NCBI GenBank assembly: GCA_030536575.1
Contig: JAUNPS010000039.1
Coordinates: 1-44,599, forward strand
Source of the DNA: Eubacteriales bacterium
GTDB lineage: Bacteria > Bacillota > Clostridia > Lachnospirales > Lachnospiraceae
DNA length: 44,599 nucleotides
Reading direction: 5' to 3'
Every line of letters begins with the position of its first letter. Position 1 is the first letter of the stretch. Shown one piece after another: positions 16,351 through 25,460 of the stretch. Position numbers and translations under genes: made by a program. The notes under the pieces are model-generated. The model made no database searches. It worked only from the letters and a program-made list of their open reading frames with translations, and had not been told where the DNA came from.

Positions 16351-17732
16351 ATCTCATTGCCCGGAAACTTCGGAATCCCGTCAAAGCCTGCCTGCAGATC
16401 CGCATCCGTCGGGATGTAGTCTGTCATCTCGCCATTATGGAACTTCTCGTAAGCCACCATATCAAAGTACCCCGTCCCGGTCAGGCCAAACACGATCGTC
16501 TTCTCTTCTCCGGTCTCCTTACACTTCATCGCCTCGTCAATGGCCACCCGGATGGCGTGGCTGCTCTCCGGCGCCGGCAGGATACCTTCCACCCGCGCGA
16601 ACTGCTCCGCCGCCTCGAAGACGCTGGTCTGCTCCACAGACACCGCTTCCATCAGCCCGTCGTCGTAAAGCTGAGACAGGATGCTGCTCATGCCATGGTA
16701 ACGCAGGCCGCCCGCATGGTTGGGAGACGGAATGAAGCCGCTTCCCAGCGTATACATTTTCGCCAGCGGGCACACCATTCCCGTATCGCAGAAGTCGTAG
16801 ACGTATTTTCCTCTGGTCAGGCTCGGACAGGACGCCGGTTCCACCGCAATAAACCGATAATCCTTTTCCCCTCTTAACTTTTCTCCCATAAACGGCGAAA
16901 TCAGACCGCCCAGGTTCGAACCGCCTCCGGCGCATCCAATGATGATATCCGGCGTAATGCCATATTTGTCCAGCGCCGCTTTCGTCTCCAGGCCAATCAC
17001 GGACTGATGCAGAAGCACCTGGTTCAGCACGCTTCCAAGCACGTAGCGGTAGCCTTCGGTGGATGTTGCAACTTCCACAGCCTCGGAAATCGCACATCCA
17101 AGGCTTCCGGTGGTTCCCGGATGCTCGGCCAGAATCTTTCTTCCCACATTCGTCGTCTCGGAGGGGGACGGCGTTACCGAAGCGCCGTAAGTCCGCATCA
17201 CTTCGCGCCGGAACGGCTTCTGCTCATAAGAAACCTTTACCATGTACACCTTGCAGTCCAGGTCAAAATAGGAGCACGCCATCGACAGGGCAGTTCCCCA
17301 CTGGCCCGCACCTGTTTCCGTCGTGACGCCCTTTAATCCCTGCTTCTTCGCATAGTAAGCCTGTGCAATTGCAGAATTCAATTTATGACTTCCGCTGGTA
17401 TTGTTCCCCTCGAATTTGTAATAAATCTTGGCCGGAGTCTGCAATTTTTCCTCCAGGCAGTAGGCCCGCACCAGCGGAGACGGACGGTACATTTTGTAGA
17501 AATTCCGGATCTCCTCCGGGATTTCGATGTAAGCATTGTCATTGTCCAGCTCCTGGGCGATCAGCTCGTCGCAGAACACCGGACGCAGATCCTCAAACGT
17601 CATCGGCTGCAAAGTCCCAGGGTTTAAAAGCGGCGCGGGCTTGTTTTTCATATCCGCCCTGACATTGTACCAGCTCGTCGGCATCTCATTTTCTTCCAGA
17701 TAAATTTTGTAAGGGATCGTTTTTTCACTCAT
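16347..17732 (-). CDS. trpB2: TrpB2-type tryptophan synthase beta chain
   Basis: The 461-residue PLP enzyme belongs to the TrpB2 (TrpB-like) branch, longer at the N-terminus than TrpB1. The PLP lysine lies in NTSGSHKLNSAIAQ, the ammonia/serine loop is TETGAGQWGTALS and the phosphate loop is CAGGGSNLGG. TrpB2 enzymes make tryptophan from indole and serine but usually bind TrpA poorly; they may salvage indole. The ATG overlaps the trpA stop (ATGA), making it the last gene of the trp operon, which already contains a normal trpB. Its C-terminus ends against the ygjP-like gene without a visible terminator. Confidence 0.93.
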   Translation of the reverse strand: MSEKTIPYKIYLEENEMPTSWYNVRADMKNKPAPLLNPGTLQPMTFEDLRPVFCDELIAQELDNDNAYIEIPEEIRNFYKMYRPSPLVRAYCLEEKLQTPAKIYYKFEGNNTSGSHKLNSAIAQAYYAKKQGLKGVTTETGAGQWGTALSMACSYFDLDCKVYMVKVSYEQKPFRREVMRTYGASVTPSPSETTNVGRKILAEHPGTTGSLGCAISEAVEVATSTEGYRYVLGSVLNQVLLHQSVIGLETKAALDKYGITPDIIIGCAGGGSNLGGLISPFMGEKLRGEKDYRFIAVEPASCPSLTRGKYVYDFCDTGMVCPLAKMYTLGSGFIPSPNHAGGLRYHGMSSILSQLYDDGLMEAVSVEQTSVFEAAEQFARVEGILPAPESSHAIRVAIDEAMKCKETGEEKTIVFGLTGTGYFDMVAYEKFHNGEMTDYIPTDADLQAGFDGIPKFPGNEI

Positions 17733-18502
17733 GATTTTAAAGCTCCTTTCATAGCATGTACATATTCATACAGATGAGGCCCAGCCTCTGCTCCGTATTT
17801 TTCAATGATTTTTACAATGGCGCTTCCCACAATCACGCCGTCCGCAATCTGCCCGATCTTCGCCGCCTGCTCCGGCGTATTGATCCCGAATCCCACGGCC
17901 GCGGGCACATCGGAAGCCTTCTTTACCGCCGCCAAAATGGCGTCCAGATCCGTCGTAATCTTACTTCGCATTCCCGTTACGCCCATCGACGAAACGATAT
18001 ACAAAAACCCGCTGCCCTGGCTGGCAATTTCCCCGATCCGCTGTTCCGACGTAGGCGCGATCAGCGAAATCACATCCACCCCATGAGCCCTGGCGGTCGG
18101 CTCCAGCTCTCCTTTTTCCTCATAAGGCATATCCGGAATAATGATGCCGTCAATGCCTGCTTCCTCACAGCGGCTGAAAAATTTCTCATATCCGTAATGG
18201 AACACCGGATTTAAATATGTCAAAAATACCAGCGGAATCTGCGTCTTTTCCCGCACGCGCTCCACCATCGCGAACACCTTATCCGTCGTCGCCCCGGCGG
18301 ACAATGCCCGGATATTCGCTTCCTGAATCACCACGCCTTCCGCAATCGGATCGGAAAACGGAATCCCGATTTCAATCAGATCCGCGCCTGCCTTCTCCAT
18401 TTCCAAAATAAATTCTTCCGTCTTTTCCATAGACGGATCGCCCGCCGTCAGGAATCCGATAAATGCTTTTTTATCCTGAAATGCATTTGCAATCCTACTC
18501 AT
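17729..18502 (-). CDS. trpA: Tryptophan synthase alpha chain
   Basis: The 257-residue TIM barrel cleaves indole-3-glycerol phosphate to indole and glyceraldehyde 3-phosphate. Family motifs are [27 protein letters not shown] (catalytic Glu), [12 protein letters not shown] (catalytic Asp) and the phosphate loop VGFGI. The start at 18502 ([12 protein letters not shown]) is chosen because the family begins there; a long upstream extension in the same frame runs inside trpB. The first 8 bases overlap the end of trpB, which supports coupled translation of the alpha and beta subunits. Confidence 0.97.
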   Translation of the reverse strand: MSRIANAFQDKKAFIGFLTAGDPSMEKTEEFILEMEKAGADLIEIGIPFSDPIAEGVVIQEANIRALSAGATTDKVFAMVERVREKTQIPLVFLTYLNPVFHYGYEKFFSRCEEAGIDGIIIPDMPYEEKGELEPTARAHGVDVISLIAPTSEQRIGEIASQGSGFLYIVSSMGVTGMRSKITTDLDAILAAVKKASDVPAAVGFGINTPEQAAKIGQIADGVIVGSAIVKIIEKYGAEAGPHLYEYVHAMKGALKS

Positions 18503-19679
18503 GAATCTCCCTCCCTCTGTATCTGGCAATGGCCGCCACATCCTTGTCTCCGCGCCCGGACAGGCAGATAATGACATTGTCCTCCTTCGAAAGCGTCGGA
18601 ACCACCTTCCGCGCGTAAGCCACCGCGTGAGCGCTTTCAATAGCGCAGATAATGCCTTCCGTCCGCGCCAGATATTCAAAGGCGTCTACCGCTTCCTTGT
18701 CCGTCACCGGGTAGTATTCTGCCCTTCCGGTGTCGTGGAGCCACGCGTGCTCCGGCCCGATGCCCGGATAATCCAGTCCCGCGGAGATCGAGTAAACCGG
18801 GGCAATCTGGCCGTATTCATCCTGGCAGAAATAGGATTTCATCCCGTGGAAAATGCCATGCTCGCCTTTTGCAATCGTGGCCGCGTGTTTGTCTGTGTCA
18901 ATCCCGTGGCCCGCGGCTTCACAGCCGATCAGGCGGACGTCTTTGTCTTCAATGAAGTTATAGAACATACCCATCGCATTGCTGCCGCCTCCTACGCAGG
19001 CGAAAACCGCCGCAGGAAGCTTTCCTTCGTACTCTAAAATCTGTTCCTTCGCTTCCTTGCTGATGACGCTCTGGAAGTCCCGCACAATCGTCGGGAACGG
19101 ATGGGGGCCCATCACCGACCCCAGCACATAATGGGTATCGCTGACCCGGTTCACCCACTCGCGCATCGTCTCATTGACCGCATCTTTCAGGGTTTGGGTG
19201 CCGCTGGTGACCGGATGCACTTTCGCGCCCAGAAGCTCCATGCGGTACACGTTCAGGGCCTGCCGGTCCGTGTCTTCTTTTCCCATGAAAATTTCGCATT
19301 CCATGTCCAGAAGCGCGGCAGCGGTGGCCGTAGCTACCCCGTGCTGGCCTGCGCCGGTCTCCGCTATGACGCGGGTTTTTCCCATTTTCTTTGCCATCAG
19401 AACCTGGCCGAGCACGTTGTTGATCTTATGGGAACCGGTGTGGTTTAAATCTTCCCGTTTCAGATATACCTTCGCGCCGCCCAGATCTTTTGTCATCTTT
19501 TCCGCATAGTACAGCAGGGACGGACGCCCTGCGTATTCCTTCAGGAGTTTGTCCAGTTCCGCGTTAAACTCCGGGTCGTTTTTATAAAATTCGTAGCATT
19601 CCTCCAGATGGATGATCTCGTTCATCAGGGTTTCCGGAATGTATTGCCCGCCGTATATTCCAAATCTACCTTTTGCCAT
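18495..19679 (-). CDS. trpB: Tryptophan synthase beta chain (TrpB1 type)
   Basis: The 394-residue PLP enzyme joins indole and serine to make tryptophan. Key sequences are [16 protein letters not shown] at the N-terminus, the PLP lysine in [28 protein letters not shown] with the catalytic Glu, and [12 protein letters not shown]. Length and motifs match TrpB1, the partner of TrpA. AAGGAG precedes ATG 19679. The start overlaps trpF by 14 bases and the end overlaps trpA. Confidence 0.97.
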   Translation of the reverse strand: MAKGRFGIYGGQYIPETLMNEIIHLEECYEFYKNDPEFNAELDKLLKEYAGRPSLLYYAEKMTKDLGGAKVYLKREDLNHTGSHKINNVLGQVLMAKKMGKTRVIAETGAGQHGVATATAAALLDMECEIFMGKEDTDRQALNVYRMELLGAKVHPVTSGTQTLKDAVNETMREWVNRVSDTHYVLGSVMGPHPFPTIVRDFQSVISKEAKEQILEYEGKLPAAVFACVGGGSNAMGMFYNFIEDKDVRLIGCEAAGHGIDTDKHAATIAKGEHGIFHGMKSYFCQDEYGQIAPVYSISAGLDYPGIGPEHAWLHDTGRAEYYPVTDKEAVDAFEYLARTEGIICAIESAHAVAYARKVVPTLSKEDNVIICLSGRGDKDVAAIARYRGREIHE

Positions 19680-20283
19680 TTCGTATTCTCCTTACAAGCT
19701 CAAACATTTTTGCCGGGTCTTTCACCCCGTCCGTCTCCGCGCCGCTGCTGACGTCAACCGCAAAAGGCCGGACGGCGTTTACCGCCTCTTCCATATTTTC
19801 TGTCCGAATTCCCCCGGCGAGGAAAAAAGGCTTTTCCAGACAATCTTTCGTCTCCTGGAACAGACTCCAATCGAAACTTTTTCCCGTCCCGCCTGCCCCG
19901 TAATCAAACAGCAGGTAGTCCGCCGGGGACTTCGCCGCCTGCTCGATATCCGCTTTTGTTTTCACGGAAAATGCCTTGATCACAGGCTTTCCGGAAACCT
20001 GCTGAATTTCCCGGATTTCCTCCGGGCTTTCCTGCCCGTGGAGCTGGGCGATTTCGATCACATTTTTTTGCAGAAGGCGAATGATCTCGTCCGTCGGCGC
20101 ATTGACGAAAACGCCCACCGGAACGATCCCCGGCTCCAGCATTTCCCGAAACGCACGCGCCTGTTCTTCACTTACCTGCCTGCGGCTTTTCGCAAACACA
20201 AAGCCGATGTAATCCGGCCTGCACTGGTTTGCATATACAATGTCGCACGTCCGGCTCAGGCCGCAGATTTTGATTTTCGTCAT
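19666..20283 (-). CDS. trpF: Phosphoribosylanthranilate isomerase
   Basis: The 205-residue TIM barrel has the catalytic-cysteine start [12 protein letters not shown] and the sequences [29 protein letters not shown] and LAGGI near the phosphate site. It carries out the Amadori rearrangement of N-(5-phosphoribosyl)anthranilate. The ATG at 20283 is preferred: it overlaps the trpC stop as ATGA and has AAAGGG 8 bases upstream, whereas the ATG at 20289 lies only 2 bases from that site. Confidence 0.96.
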   Translation of the reverse strand: MTKIKICGLSRTCDIVYANQCRPDYIGFVFAKSRRQVSEEQARAFREMLEPGIVPVGVFVNAPTDEIIRLLQKNVIEIAQLHGQESPEEIREIQQVSGKPVIKAFSVKTKADIEQAAKSPADYLLFDYGAGGTGKSFDWSLFQETKDCLEKPFFLAGGIRTENMEEAVNAVRPFAVDVSSGAETDGVKDPAKMFELVRRIRNGKR

Positions 20284-21065
20284 GCGCATTTCCCTTTCAG
20301 CCGATCCAGCATTTCTTTTTTATTCGGGCTTCTCATAAACGTTTCTCCGATCAGCACCGCGTCCACGCCCGCTTCCTCTAGCGGAACAATGTCTTCCCTG
20401 GTGCGGATGCCGCTCTCGGAGACAAACACAATTTCTTTCGGAACCAGATGGCGCAGCCGGACGCTGGTCTGCATATCCACCTGGAAGGTTTCCAGGTTCC
20501 GGTTGTTGACGCCTAAGATGTCCGCGCCCGCTTTCAGGGCTTTTTCCACCTGTTTCTCCGCATGCGCCTCGGTCAGCGCCGACAGCCCAAGGGCCTTACA
20601 AATCTGCAAATATTCCTGAAGCTGGGCCTCTTCCAGCAATTCGCTGATCAGCAAAACCGCGCCTGCTCCCAGAATTTTCGCCTCAAAAATCTGGTATGCA
20701 TCCACCACAAAATCCTTCCGCAGCGTCGGAATGTGCACCGTTTCACTGATTTCCCGTAAATATCTGGGACTTCCCTGAAAATAATCCGGCTCGGTGAGCA
20801 CGGAAATGGCGCTGGCCCCGGCCTGTTCATATTCCTGCGCGATTGCCCGATACGGGAAATCCCGCACGATCACCCCTTTGGACGGGGAAGCCTTTTTCAC
20901 CTCGCAGATAAAGGAAATCCCCGGCTCCTGAAGGGCTTTCCGAAACAGGAATCCGGTGTCCGCCGGAAGGCTTTCCGCCTCCCGTCTGACCTCCTCCAGA
21001 CTCTTCTGCTCCTTTACCGAAACCAGCCGTTTTCTGGTATTTTCCGCAATTTCCTGTAAAATCAT
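20280..21065 (-). CDS. trpC: Indole-3-glycerol phosphate synthase
   Basis: The 261-residue TIM barrel carries ICEVKKASPSKGVI, SVLTEPDYFQGS, LRKDFVVDAYQI with the catalytic lysine, LGVNNRNLETF and FVSESGI, all diagnostic of TrpC. It closes the indole ring from CdRP. GTAGGAGG lies 5 bases before ATG 21065, and the gene starts 9 bases after trpD. Confidence 0.97.
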   Translation of the reverse strand: MILQEIAENTRKRLVSVKEQKSLEEVRREAESLPADTGFLFRKALQEPGISFICEVKKASPSKGVIVRDFPYRAIAQEYEQAGASAISVLTEPDYFQGSPRYLREISETVHIPTLRKDFVVDAYQIFEAKILGAGAVLLISELLEEAQLQEYLQICKALGLSALTEAHAEKQVEKALKAGADILGVNNRNLETFQVDMQTSVRLRHLVPKEIVFVSESGIRTREDIVPLEEAGVDAVLIGETFMRSPNKKEMLDRLKGKCA

Positions 21066-21074
21066 CCCGGCCTC

Positions 21075-22082
21075 CTACTGATTAGAAAGGGCAATGAATT
21101 GTTCGAGCTGCTCTTTCGCTTTTCCGGACGCGATCACTTCCCGCACTTCTTCCAGCGCTTCCTGCAATGTGATGCCGTCCTTTGCCAGGTACAGGGCCGC
21201 CGCAGAATTCATCAGAACCGCATCGGTCTTCGGCCCTTGGGCTCCATTTAAAATATCCCGCGCAATCTGGGCATTCTCTTCCGGGGTGCCTCCTACCAGG
21301 TCTTCTTTTTTGCAGCGTTTCAGTCCTAAGTCTTCCGGCGTGAGGATGTATTTTTTGAACTCGCCGTTTCGTACTTCCATGACGGTAGTCGGGGAACTTA
21401 AAGAAATCTCATCCAGGCCGTCCTGTCCGAAGACGACCATTGCCTTCTTCACGCCCAGATTCGCCAGCACTTTCGCCAACGGCTCCACAAGGCTTTCGTC
21501 GTACACGCCCATCAGTTCCATGTTCGCCCCGGCCGGGTTCGACAGCGGCCCAAGGATGTTAAAGACGGTGCGGATTCCCAGTTCTTTCCGAACCGGAGCC
21601 ACGTATTTCATCGCAATGTGGTAATTCTGCGCAAACAGGAAGCACAGGTTGATCTGATCCAGGATTGCCTGGCTCTTCTCCGGCGCCAGCGTAATGTTCA
21701 CGCCCAGGGCTTCCAGGACGTCGGCCGCTCCGGATTTGCTGGAGGCCGCCCGGTTTCCGTGTTTTGCCACTGGAACCCCGGCCGCGGAAACGACGATGGA
21801 AGAGGTTGTGGAAATGTTAAAGCTGTTCGCATGGTCGCCGCCCGTCCCGACGATTTCCAAGACGTCCTTTTCCTGCAGAAGCTTGATGCAATGTTTCCGC
21901 ATCCCGGCCGCACACGCGGTAATTTCGTCAATCGTTTCGCCCTTCATCGCCAGGGCTGTCAAAAATGCGCTCATCTGAATCTGGGTGGCTTCCCCGCCCA
22001 TGATTTCGTCCATGACCTGTTCGGCCATTTCGTAGCTTAAATCCTCTCTGTTTGCCAGTTTGATAATTGCCTCTTTAATCAT
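21075..22082 (-). CDS. trpD: Anthranilate phosphoribosyltransferase
   Basis: The 335-residue enzyme transfers phosphoribose from PRPP to anthranilate. It shows [15 protein letters not shown] (PRPP loop), [21 protein letters not shown] and [16 protein letters not shown], in the family's usual order and length. The ATG overlaps the trpG stop (ATGA). TrpD and TrpG are separate genes here, not fused as in enteric bacteria. Confidence 0.97.
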   Translation of the reverse strand: MIKEAIIKLANREDLSYEMAEQVMDEIMGGEATQIQMSAFLTALAMKGETIDEITACAAGMRKHCIKLLQEKDVLEIVGTGGDHANSFNISTTSSIVVSAAGVPVAKHGNRAASSKSGAADVLEALGVNITLAPEKSQAILDQINLCFLFAQNYHIAMKYVAPVRKELGIRTVFNILGPLSNPAGANMELMGVYDESLVEPLAKVLANLGVKKAMVVFGQDGLDEISLSSPTTVMEVRNGEFKKYILTPEDLGLKRCKKEDLVGGTPEENAQIARDILNGAQGPKTDAVLMNSAAALYLAKDGITLQEALEEVREVIASGKAKEQLEQFIALSNQ

Positions 22083-22654
22083 CTTTCTGCCCCTTTCAAA
22101 AAATTCTCGATCATTTTCGGCCCGTCCGGCGTCAGGATGGATTCCGGGTGGAACTGGACACCGTAGACCGGGTAGTTTTTATGTTTGACTGCCATAATTT
22201 CGCCTTCCGGCGTTTCGGCAATAATGGTTAAGACTTCCGGTAAGGTTTCCCTTACCCCCGCCAGCGAATGGTATCGGGCCACCGGGATTACCTCCTGAAG
22301 CCCCGCAAACAGCAGACACTTCGTATCCACCTGCACCTGCGACTGTTTCCCGTGCATCAGCTTTTCTGCGTAGGAAACCGTTCCGCCAAAGGCTTCATAG
22401 ATGGCCTGATGGCCCAGGCATACGCCCAGGATCGGGACTTCCCCGGAGAGTTCTTTTGCCACGGCGATGCAGACGCCTGCATCTTTGGGCTTTCCGGGGC
22501 CGGGGGAAAGGATGATGGCCTCCGGGTGCATTGCACGGATCTCCTGCACGGTTTTCTCGTCGTTCCGGATGACCTGGATATCCGGGTTTACCTGGCCGAC
22601 GGCCTGATAGAGGTTATAGGAAAAGCTGTCATAGTTGTCGATCAATAAAATCAT
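22079..22654 (-). CDS. trpG: Anthranilate synthase glutamine amidotransferase subunit
   Basis: The 191-residue class I amidotransferase has [21 protein letters not shown], the nucleophile Cys in [15 protein letters not shown] and the His/Glu pair in FHPESI. It supplies ammonia to TrpE. Such a subunit can also serve aminodeoxychorismate synthase; no pab genes are in the window. The ATG overlaps the trpE stop (ATGA). Confidence 0.96.
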   Translation of the reverse strand: MILLIDNYDSFSYNLYQAVGQVNPDIQVIRNDEKTVQEIRAMHPEAIILSPGPGKPKDAGVCIAVAKELSGEVPILGVCLGHQAIYEAFGGTVSYAEKLMHGKQSQVQVDTKCLLFAGLQEVIPVARYHSLAGVRETLPEVLTIIAETPEGEIMAVKHKNYPVYGVQFHPESILTPDGPKMIENFLKGAER

Positions 22655-24129
22655 AGCGATGCTCCTCCCTGGGTTTTCTGCAAGGCGCTCACGACTGCCT
22701 GCGCTTTGTTAATGCATTCCTGGTATTCTTTTTCCGGTACGCTGTCCGCGACAATGCCTGCGCCGGAACGGATAAACACTTTCCCGTTTTTCTGGAAGGC
22801 AATGCGGATGGCGATGCAGGTATCCATGTTTCCGGTGAAATCCAGATAGCCGATGGCTCCTCCGTAAATACCCCGTTTATTGTTTTCCAGTTCGTTGATG
22901 ATCTCGCAGGCCCGGACTTTCGGGGCTCCAGAGAGGGTTCCTGCCGGGAGGACGGATGCGATGGCATCCAGTGCGTCCTTGTCTTCCGCGATCTCGCTCC
23001 TTACCATCGAAGCAATGTGCATGACGTGGGAATATTTCACCACATCCATATACTTTTCCACATGGACACTTCCAAATTTGCTGATTTTCCCCAGATCGTT
23101 GCGGCCAAGGTCCACAAGCATGTTGTGTTCCGCACATTCTTTTTCGTCCTGGAGGAGCTCTTCGATTAAGCGTTTATCCTCTTCTTCGTCTTTTCCCCTG
23201 GGCCTGGTGCCTGCCAGCGGGAAGGTGTGCAGAATGCCGTCTTCCAGCTTTACCAGCGTTTCCGGGGAGGCTCCGGCGATCTCGATATCGTTGCTGGAAA
23301 AATAAAACATATATGGGGAAGGATTATTCAGGCGCATCACACGGTATGCATTAAATAAGCTTCCTTCGAAATCCGCTTCCAGCCGGTTTGACAAAACAAC
23401 CTGGAAAATGTCGCCTTCGTAAATGTAGTGTTTGGCTTTTTCCACCATCCGGCAGTAGGTTTCTTTATCGAAAAGCGGGCGGATTTCGGAAGTCATGCGC
23501 CCTTTGGGGATTTCCAGATGGCCGTTTCGGAGCAGGCGTTCCATTGCGTCGAGCTGTTTTTCCGCTTCCTGGTACTGGGTTTCCGCCGTCGCCTGCGGGT
23601 CGATCTTATGGTTATAGATCAGGATCATCTTTTGCTTCAGATGGTCAAACGCAATGATCTTGTCAAACAGCATCAAGTCTACGTCTTTGAAATGCTCCTG
23701 GTCTTCGGCGTCCAGGTTCAGGGTCGGTTCACTGTATTTGATGTAGTCGTAGGCGAAGTAGCCGATCAGTCCGCCGGTCAGGGAGGGAAGGCCGGGAAGC
23801 CGGGGGGCCTGGTGCTCTTTTAAGATTTCCCGGATGGTTTCTTGGGGTTTGTCGGTTGTGATGGTCCGGGCTTCTTTCTGTTTGATGGTCAGCCGGCCGT
23901 TTTCGCAGGTCAGCTCCATTTTCGGGTCGTAGCCCAGGAAGGAATAGCGGCCCCACTGTTTGCTGTCTTCCATGCTTTCCAGCAGGAAACAGTGGCTGCT
24001 TGCGCTTTTTAAGATTCCGAGGACCTGGATAGGGGAGTTCAGATCCGCCAGGATTTCCCTGGAAAAGGGAATGACTTTGTAGGCGGCGGATTCAATCATC
24101 TGTTTGGTCTCTTCTGGTGATGGATGCAT
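22651..24129 (-). CDS. trpE: Anthranilate synthase component I
   Basis: The 492-residue chorismate-using enzyme has the tryptophan feedback site region (FLLESMEDSKQWGRYSFLG), GDIFQVVLSNR, SPYMFYF, GASPETLV, PLAGTRPRG, DLGRNDLG, the catalytic block PAGTLSGAPKVRA and RSGAGIVADS. The presence of the LLES motif suggests that the enzyme remains inhibited by tryptophan. An excellent AGGAGG site precedes ATG 24129. It is the first gene of the trp operon, about 240 bases downstream of the T-box terminator. Confidence 0.97.
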   Translation of the reverse strand: MHPSPEETKQMIESAAYKVIPFSREILADLNSPIQVLGILKSASSHCFLLESMEDSKQWGRYSFLGYDPKMELTCENGRLTIKQKEARTITTDKPQETIREILKEHQAPRLPGLPSLTGGLIGYFAYDYIKYSEPTLNLDAEDQEHFKDVDLMLFDKIIAFDHLKQKMILIYNHKIDPQATAETQYQEAEKQLDAMERLLRNGHLEIPKGRMTSEIRPLFDKETYCRMVEKAKHYIYEGDIFQVVLSNRLEADFEGSLFNAYRVMRLNNPSPYMFYFSSNDIEIAGASPETLVKLEDGILHTFPLAGTRPRGKDEEEDKRLIEELLQDEKECAEHNMLVDLGRNDLGKISKFGSVHVEKYMDVVKYSHVMHIASMVRSEIAEDKDALDAIASVLPAGTLSGAPKVRACEIINELENNKRGIYGGAIGYLDFTGNMDTCIAIRIAFQKNGKVFIRSGAGIVADSVPEKEYQECINKAQAVVSALQKTQGGASL

Positions 24130-24210
24130 GTGATGTTCCTCCTTTTTTGTGCCGGGTCAGGGACGTTTTTCATTTTGCGTGCGCTGGGCTGTTTTGCCGC
24201 TCTGATCTGA

Positions 24211-24340
24211 GAAAATATGTGCCGCATGCAATGCGTGCACTGATCGTTTTCGGCCGCCTCGGTCTGGGAAAATATGTGCCGCATGTACTGCGTGCGCTGA
24301 TCGCTTTCAGCCGCCTCGGTCTGGGAAATGTACGCCGTCG
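24211..24340 (-). repeat. 57-bp tandem repeat between T-box terminator and trpE
   Basis: GAAAATATGTGCCGCATG begins at 24211 and again at 24268, with a shortened third unit beginning at 24325, giving an exact 57-base period. Each full unit holds a small hairpin around CGCAT...ATGCG, with differences in the loop. The array lies after the terminator, so it is present only in read-through trp mRNA. It is not needed for a T-box and I know of no standard role for it. Confidence 0.8.
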
Positions 24341-24365
24341 GCACACATCTTCCGCTGTCCGCGCA

Positions 24366-24405
24366 AATAAAAAACGCCCCTGACAGTCTTTCTCTACTGT
24401 CAAGG
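24366..24405 (-). terminator. T-box regulated terminator
   Basis: CCTTGACAGT (24405-24396) pairs with ACTGTCAGGG (24387-24378, one G-U) around an 8-base loop, followed by CGTTTTTTATTT. Confidence 0.9.
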
Positions 24406-24543
24406 ACGAGTTCTGCAAATTTTATACCCGCGGTGCCACCTTGCTTTACGGATCGCTCCGTACCCTTGTGGAATACCAACATATTCCCGGCAACTGACGT
24501 GTGCCTTACGTCGCAGAATACTTGACGGTTTTCGGATACCACG

Positions 24544-24630
24544 CCTTTCGGCTGCTTTCGACCTTTGCCTTTCGCTTTCCGCTTCGGCTGCTTCCAGCCT
24601 CGGCCTCTCGCTTTCCGCTTCGGCCCTTCC
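24544..24630 (-). repeat. 36-bp tandem repeat inside the T-box leader
   Basis: CGCTTTCCGCTTCGG occurs at 24573 and 24609, and a diverged earlier unit (TTTCGGCTGCTTTCG) sits one period before, giving about 2.5 units of 36 bases. The array falls between stem I and the antiterminator, where T-boxes vary most. Confidence 0.65.
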
Positions 24631-24778
24631 GGCCCTTTTCCCGTCTTTCCCTGCGCCCTCAGCGGCCCATTTAATAACCTGCGTTCTGTCCGGCTCCCAC
24701 CTGCCCGGACTCTCTGGGAGGGCACGATTATTTTTATCCCCGCTTCATCGGTTTGCAATGAATGTTTGATTTTTTGTT

Positions 24779-24807
24779 ATTTTAACTGATTGGGCAGAAG
24801 TTGTCAA
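24779..24807 (-). promoter_or_regulatory. Promoter of the trp operon
   Basis: On the minus strand a perfect TTGACA (24807-24802), a 17-base spacer and TAAAAT (24784-24779). Transcription would begin near 24772. Confidence 0.85.
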
Positions 24808-24830
24808 GAAGTTTTTCTTGGCATTCTCCG

Positions 24831-25043
24831 TTAGTCCCAGTTAATCGCATTGTGAGAAACGGTTTCGCCGTTCTCGATTTCTTTTCTTGCTTCTTCCAGT
24901 TCTGCCCGTTCAGCGGGCGTGACTTTTGTAAAATCCGGGTCCCATGCAAGAACCAGTTTTTTTATAAATTCAAGCGCAAACTTTTGTTCACTCTCGGGTA
25001 AAATCTCCATCAAATCTATGACCTGCTTTGTTGCTGTACTCAC
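24831..25043 (-). CDS. RelB-like antitoxin
   Basis: The 70-residue acidic protein begins at GTG 25043, which has AAAGGAG 8 bases upstream; upstream in-frame codons run into the toxin gene. It starts STATKQVIDLMEILPESEQKFALEFIKKLV and ends in a charged toxin-binding style tail (ELEEARKEIENGE). Size, charge and position after a RelE-like gene fit a type II antitoxin that binds and neutralises the toxin. The DNA-binding fold is not obvious. Toxin-first order is less usual than antitoxin-first. Its 3' end lies close to the trp promoter on the same strand. Confidence 0.75.
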   Translation of the reverse strand: MSTATKQVIDLMEILPESEQKFALEFIKKLVLAWDPDFTKVTPAERAELEEARKEIENGETVSHNAINWD

Positions 25044-25062
25044 GATTTCGCTCCTTTCCGGG

Positions 25063-25329
25063 TTATTTATAAATATCCCCTCTTGAGTCCACATTCATAA
25101 TATACAAAATCTCAATCTCTCCATTCGGAAGATAATTATAGATAATTCGGTACTTCCCAACTCTTAACCGCTTACGTCCGTCGGTAAAGCCTTGCAGTAA
25201 TTTAATATCTCCTTTGGGAGGATGTTCTGTCAGGCCTTCGATGGCTTTCTTTATGCGCTGCTTTGTCGGTCTGTCTAATGTTTCAATATATTTTGCAGCC
25301 TTCCTGCTGTACTGAATTTCTATCTTCAT
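25063..25329 (-). CDS. RelE/ParE-family toxin
   Basis: The 88-residue basic protein starts at ATG 25329 behind AGGAAGGGAAAGG. It shows the RelE/ParE pattern: IEIQYSRKAAKYIETLDRPTKQRI (first helices), LTEHPPKGDIKLLQG, then RLRVGKYRIIYNYLPNGEIEILYIMNVDSRGDIYK with the conserved RVGKYRIIY strand and the closing R...Y residues. RelE toxins cut mRNA in the ribosome and ParE toxins act on gyrase; the ending favours RelE, but this is not certain. It is followed after 19 bases by the antitoxin gene and has its own consensus promoter. Confidence 0.88.
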   Translation of the reverse strand: MKIEIQYSRKAAKYIETLDRPTKQRIKKAIEGLTEHPPKGDIKLLQGFTDGRKRLRVGKYRIIYNYLPNGEIEILYIMNVDSRGDIYK

Positions 25330-25396
25330 CCTTTCCCTTCCTTGATTCGTTTCTTTTTTGCAATATTTTATTTTGCTTTTCCCTCTATTTTTTATT

Positions 25397-25425
25397 ATGT
25401 TACACCATTTTTCGCGTAATGTCAA
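25397..25425 (-). promoter_or_regulatory. Promoter of the toxin-antitoxin pair
   Basis: Perfect TTGACA (25425-25420), a 17-base spacer and TAACAT (25402-25397) on the minus strand, about 68 bases before the toxin start and 36 bases from the repeat element. Confidence 0.8.
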
Positions 25426-25460
25426 TTGCCGAACGCCGCTTCCTATACGCTGCAAAAACC

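Larger units (their letters stand above)
24366..24772 (-). promoter_or_regulatory. Tryptophan T-box riboswitch of the trp operon
   Basis: Stem I starts near 24727 (AGAGAGTCCGGGCAGG on the minus strand) and includes TTAAATGGGCCGCTGAGGG, where TGG at 24669-24667 is the likely specifier codon for tRNA-Trp. The antiterminator carries the T-box AGGTGGCACCGCG (24441-24429). It is followed by the terminator stem and T-run. Uncharged tRNA-Trp would pair with both sites and allow transcription into trpE. The region between stem I and the antiterminator is lengthened by a 36-base repeat. Confidence 0.93.

Noticed and set aside
24096-24758. Long open frame over the trp leader with 19-residue repeats
   Set aside because: It overlaps the T-box core and the terminator and has no ribosome-binding site. 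The frame stays open because the 57- and 36-base repeats are multiples of three.
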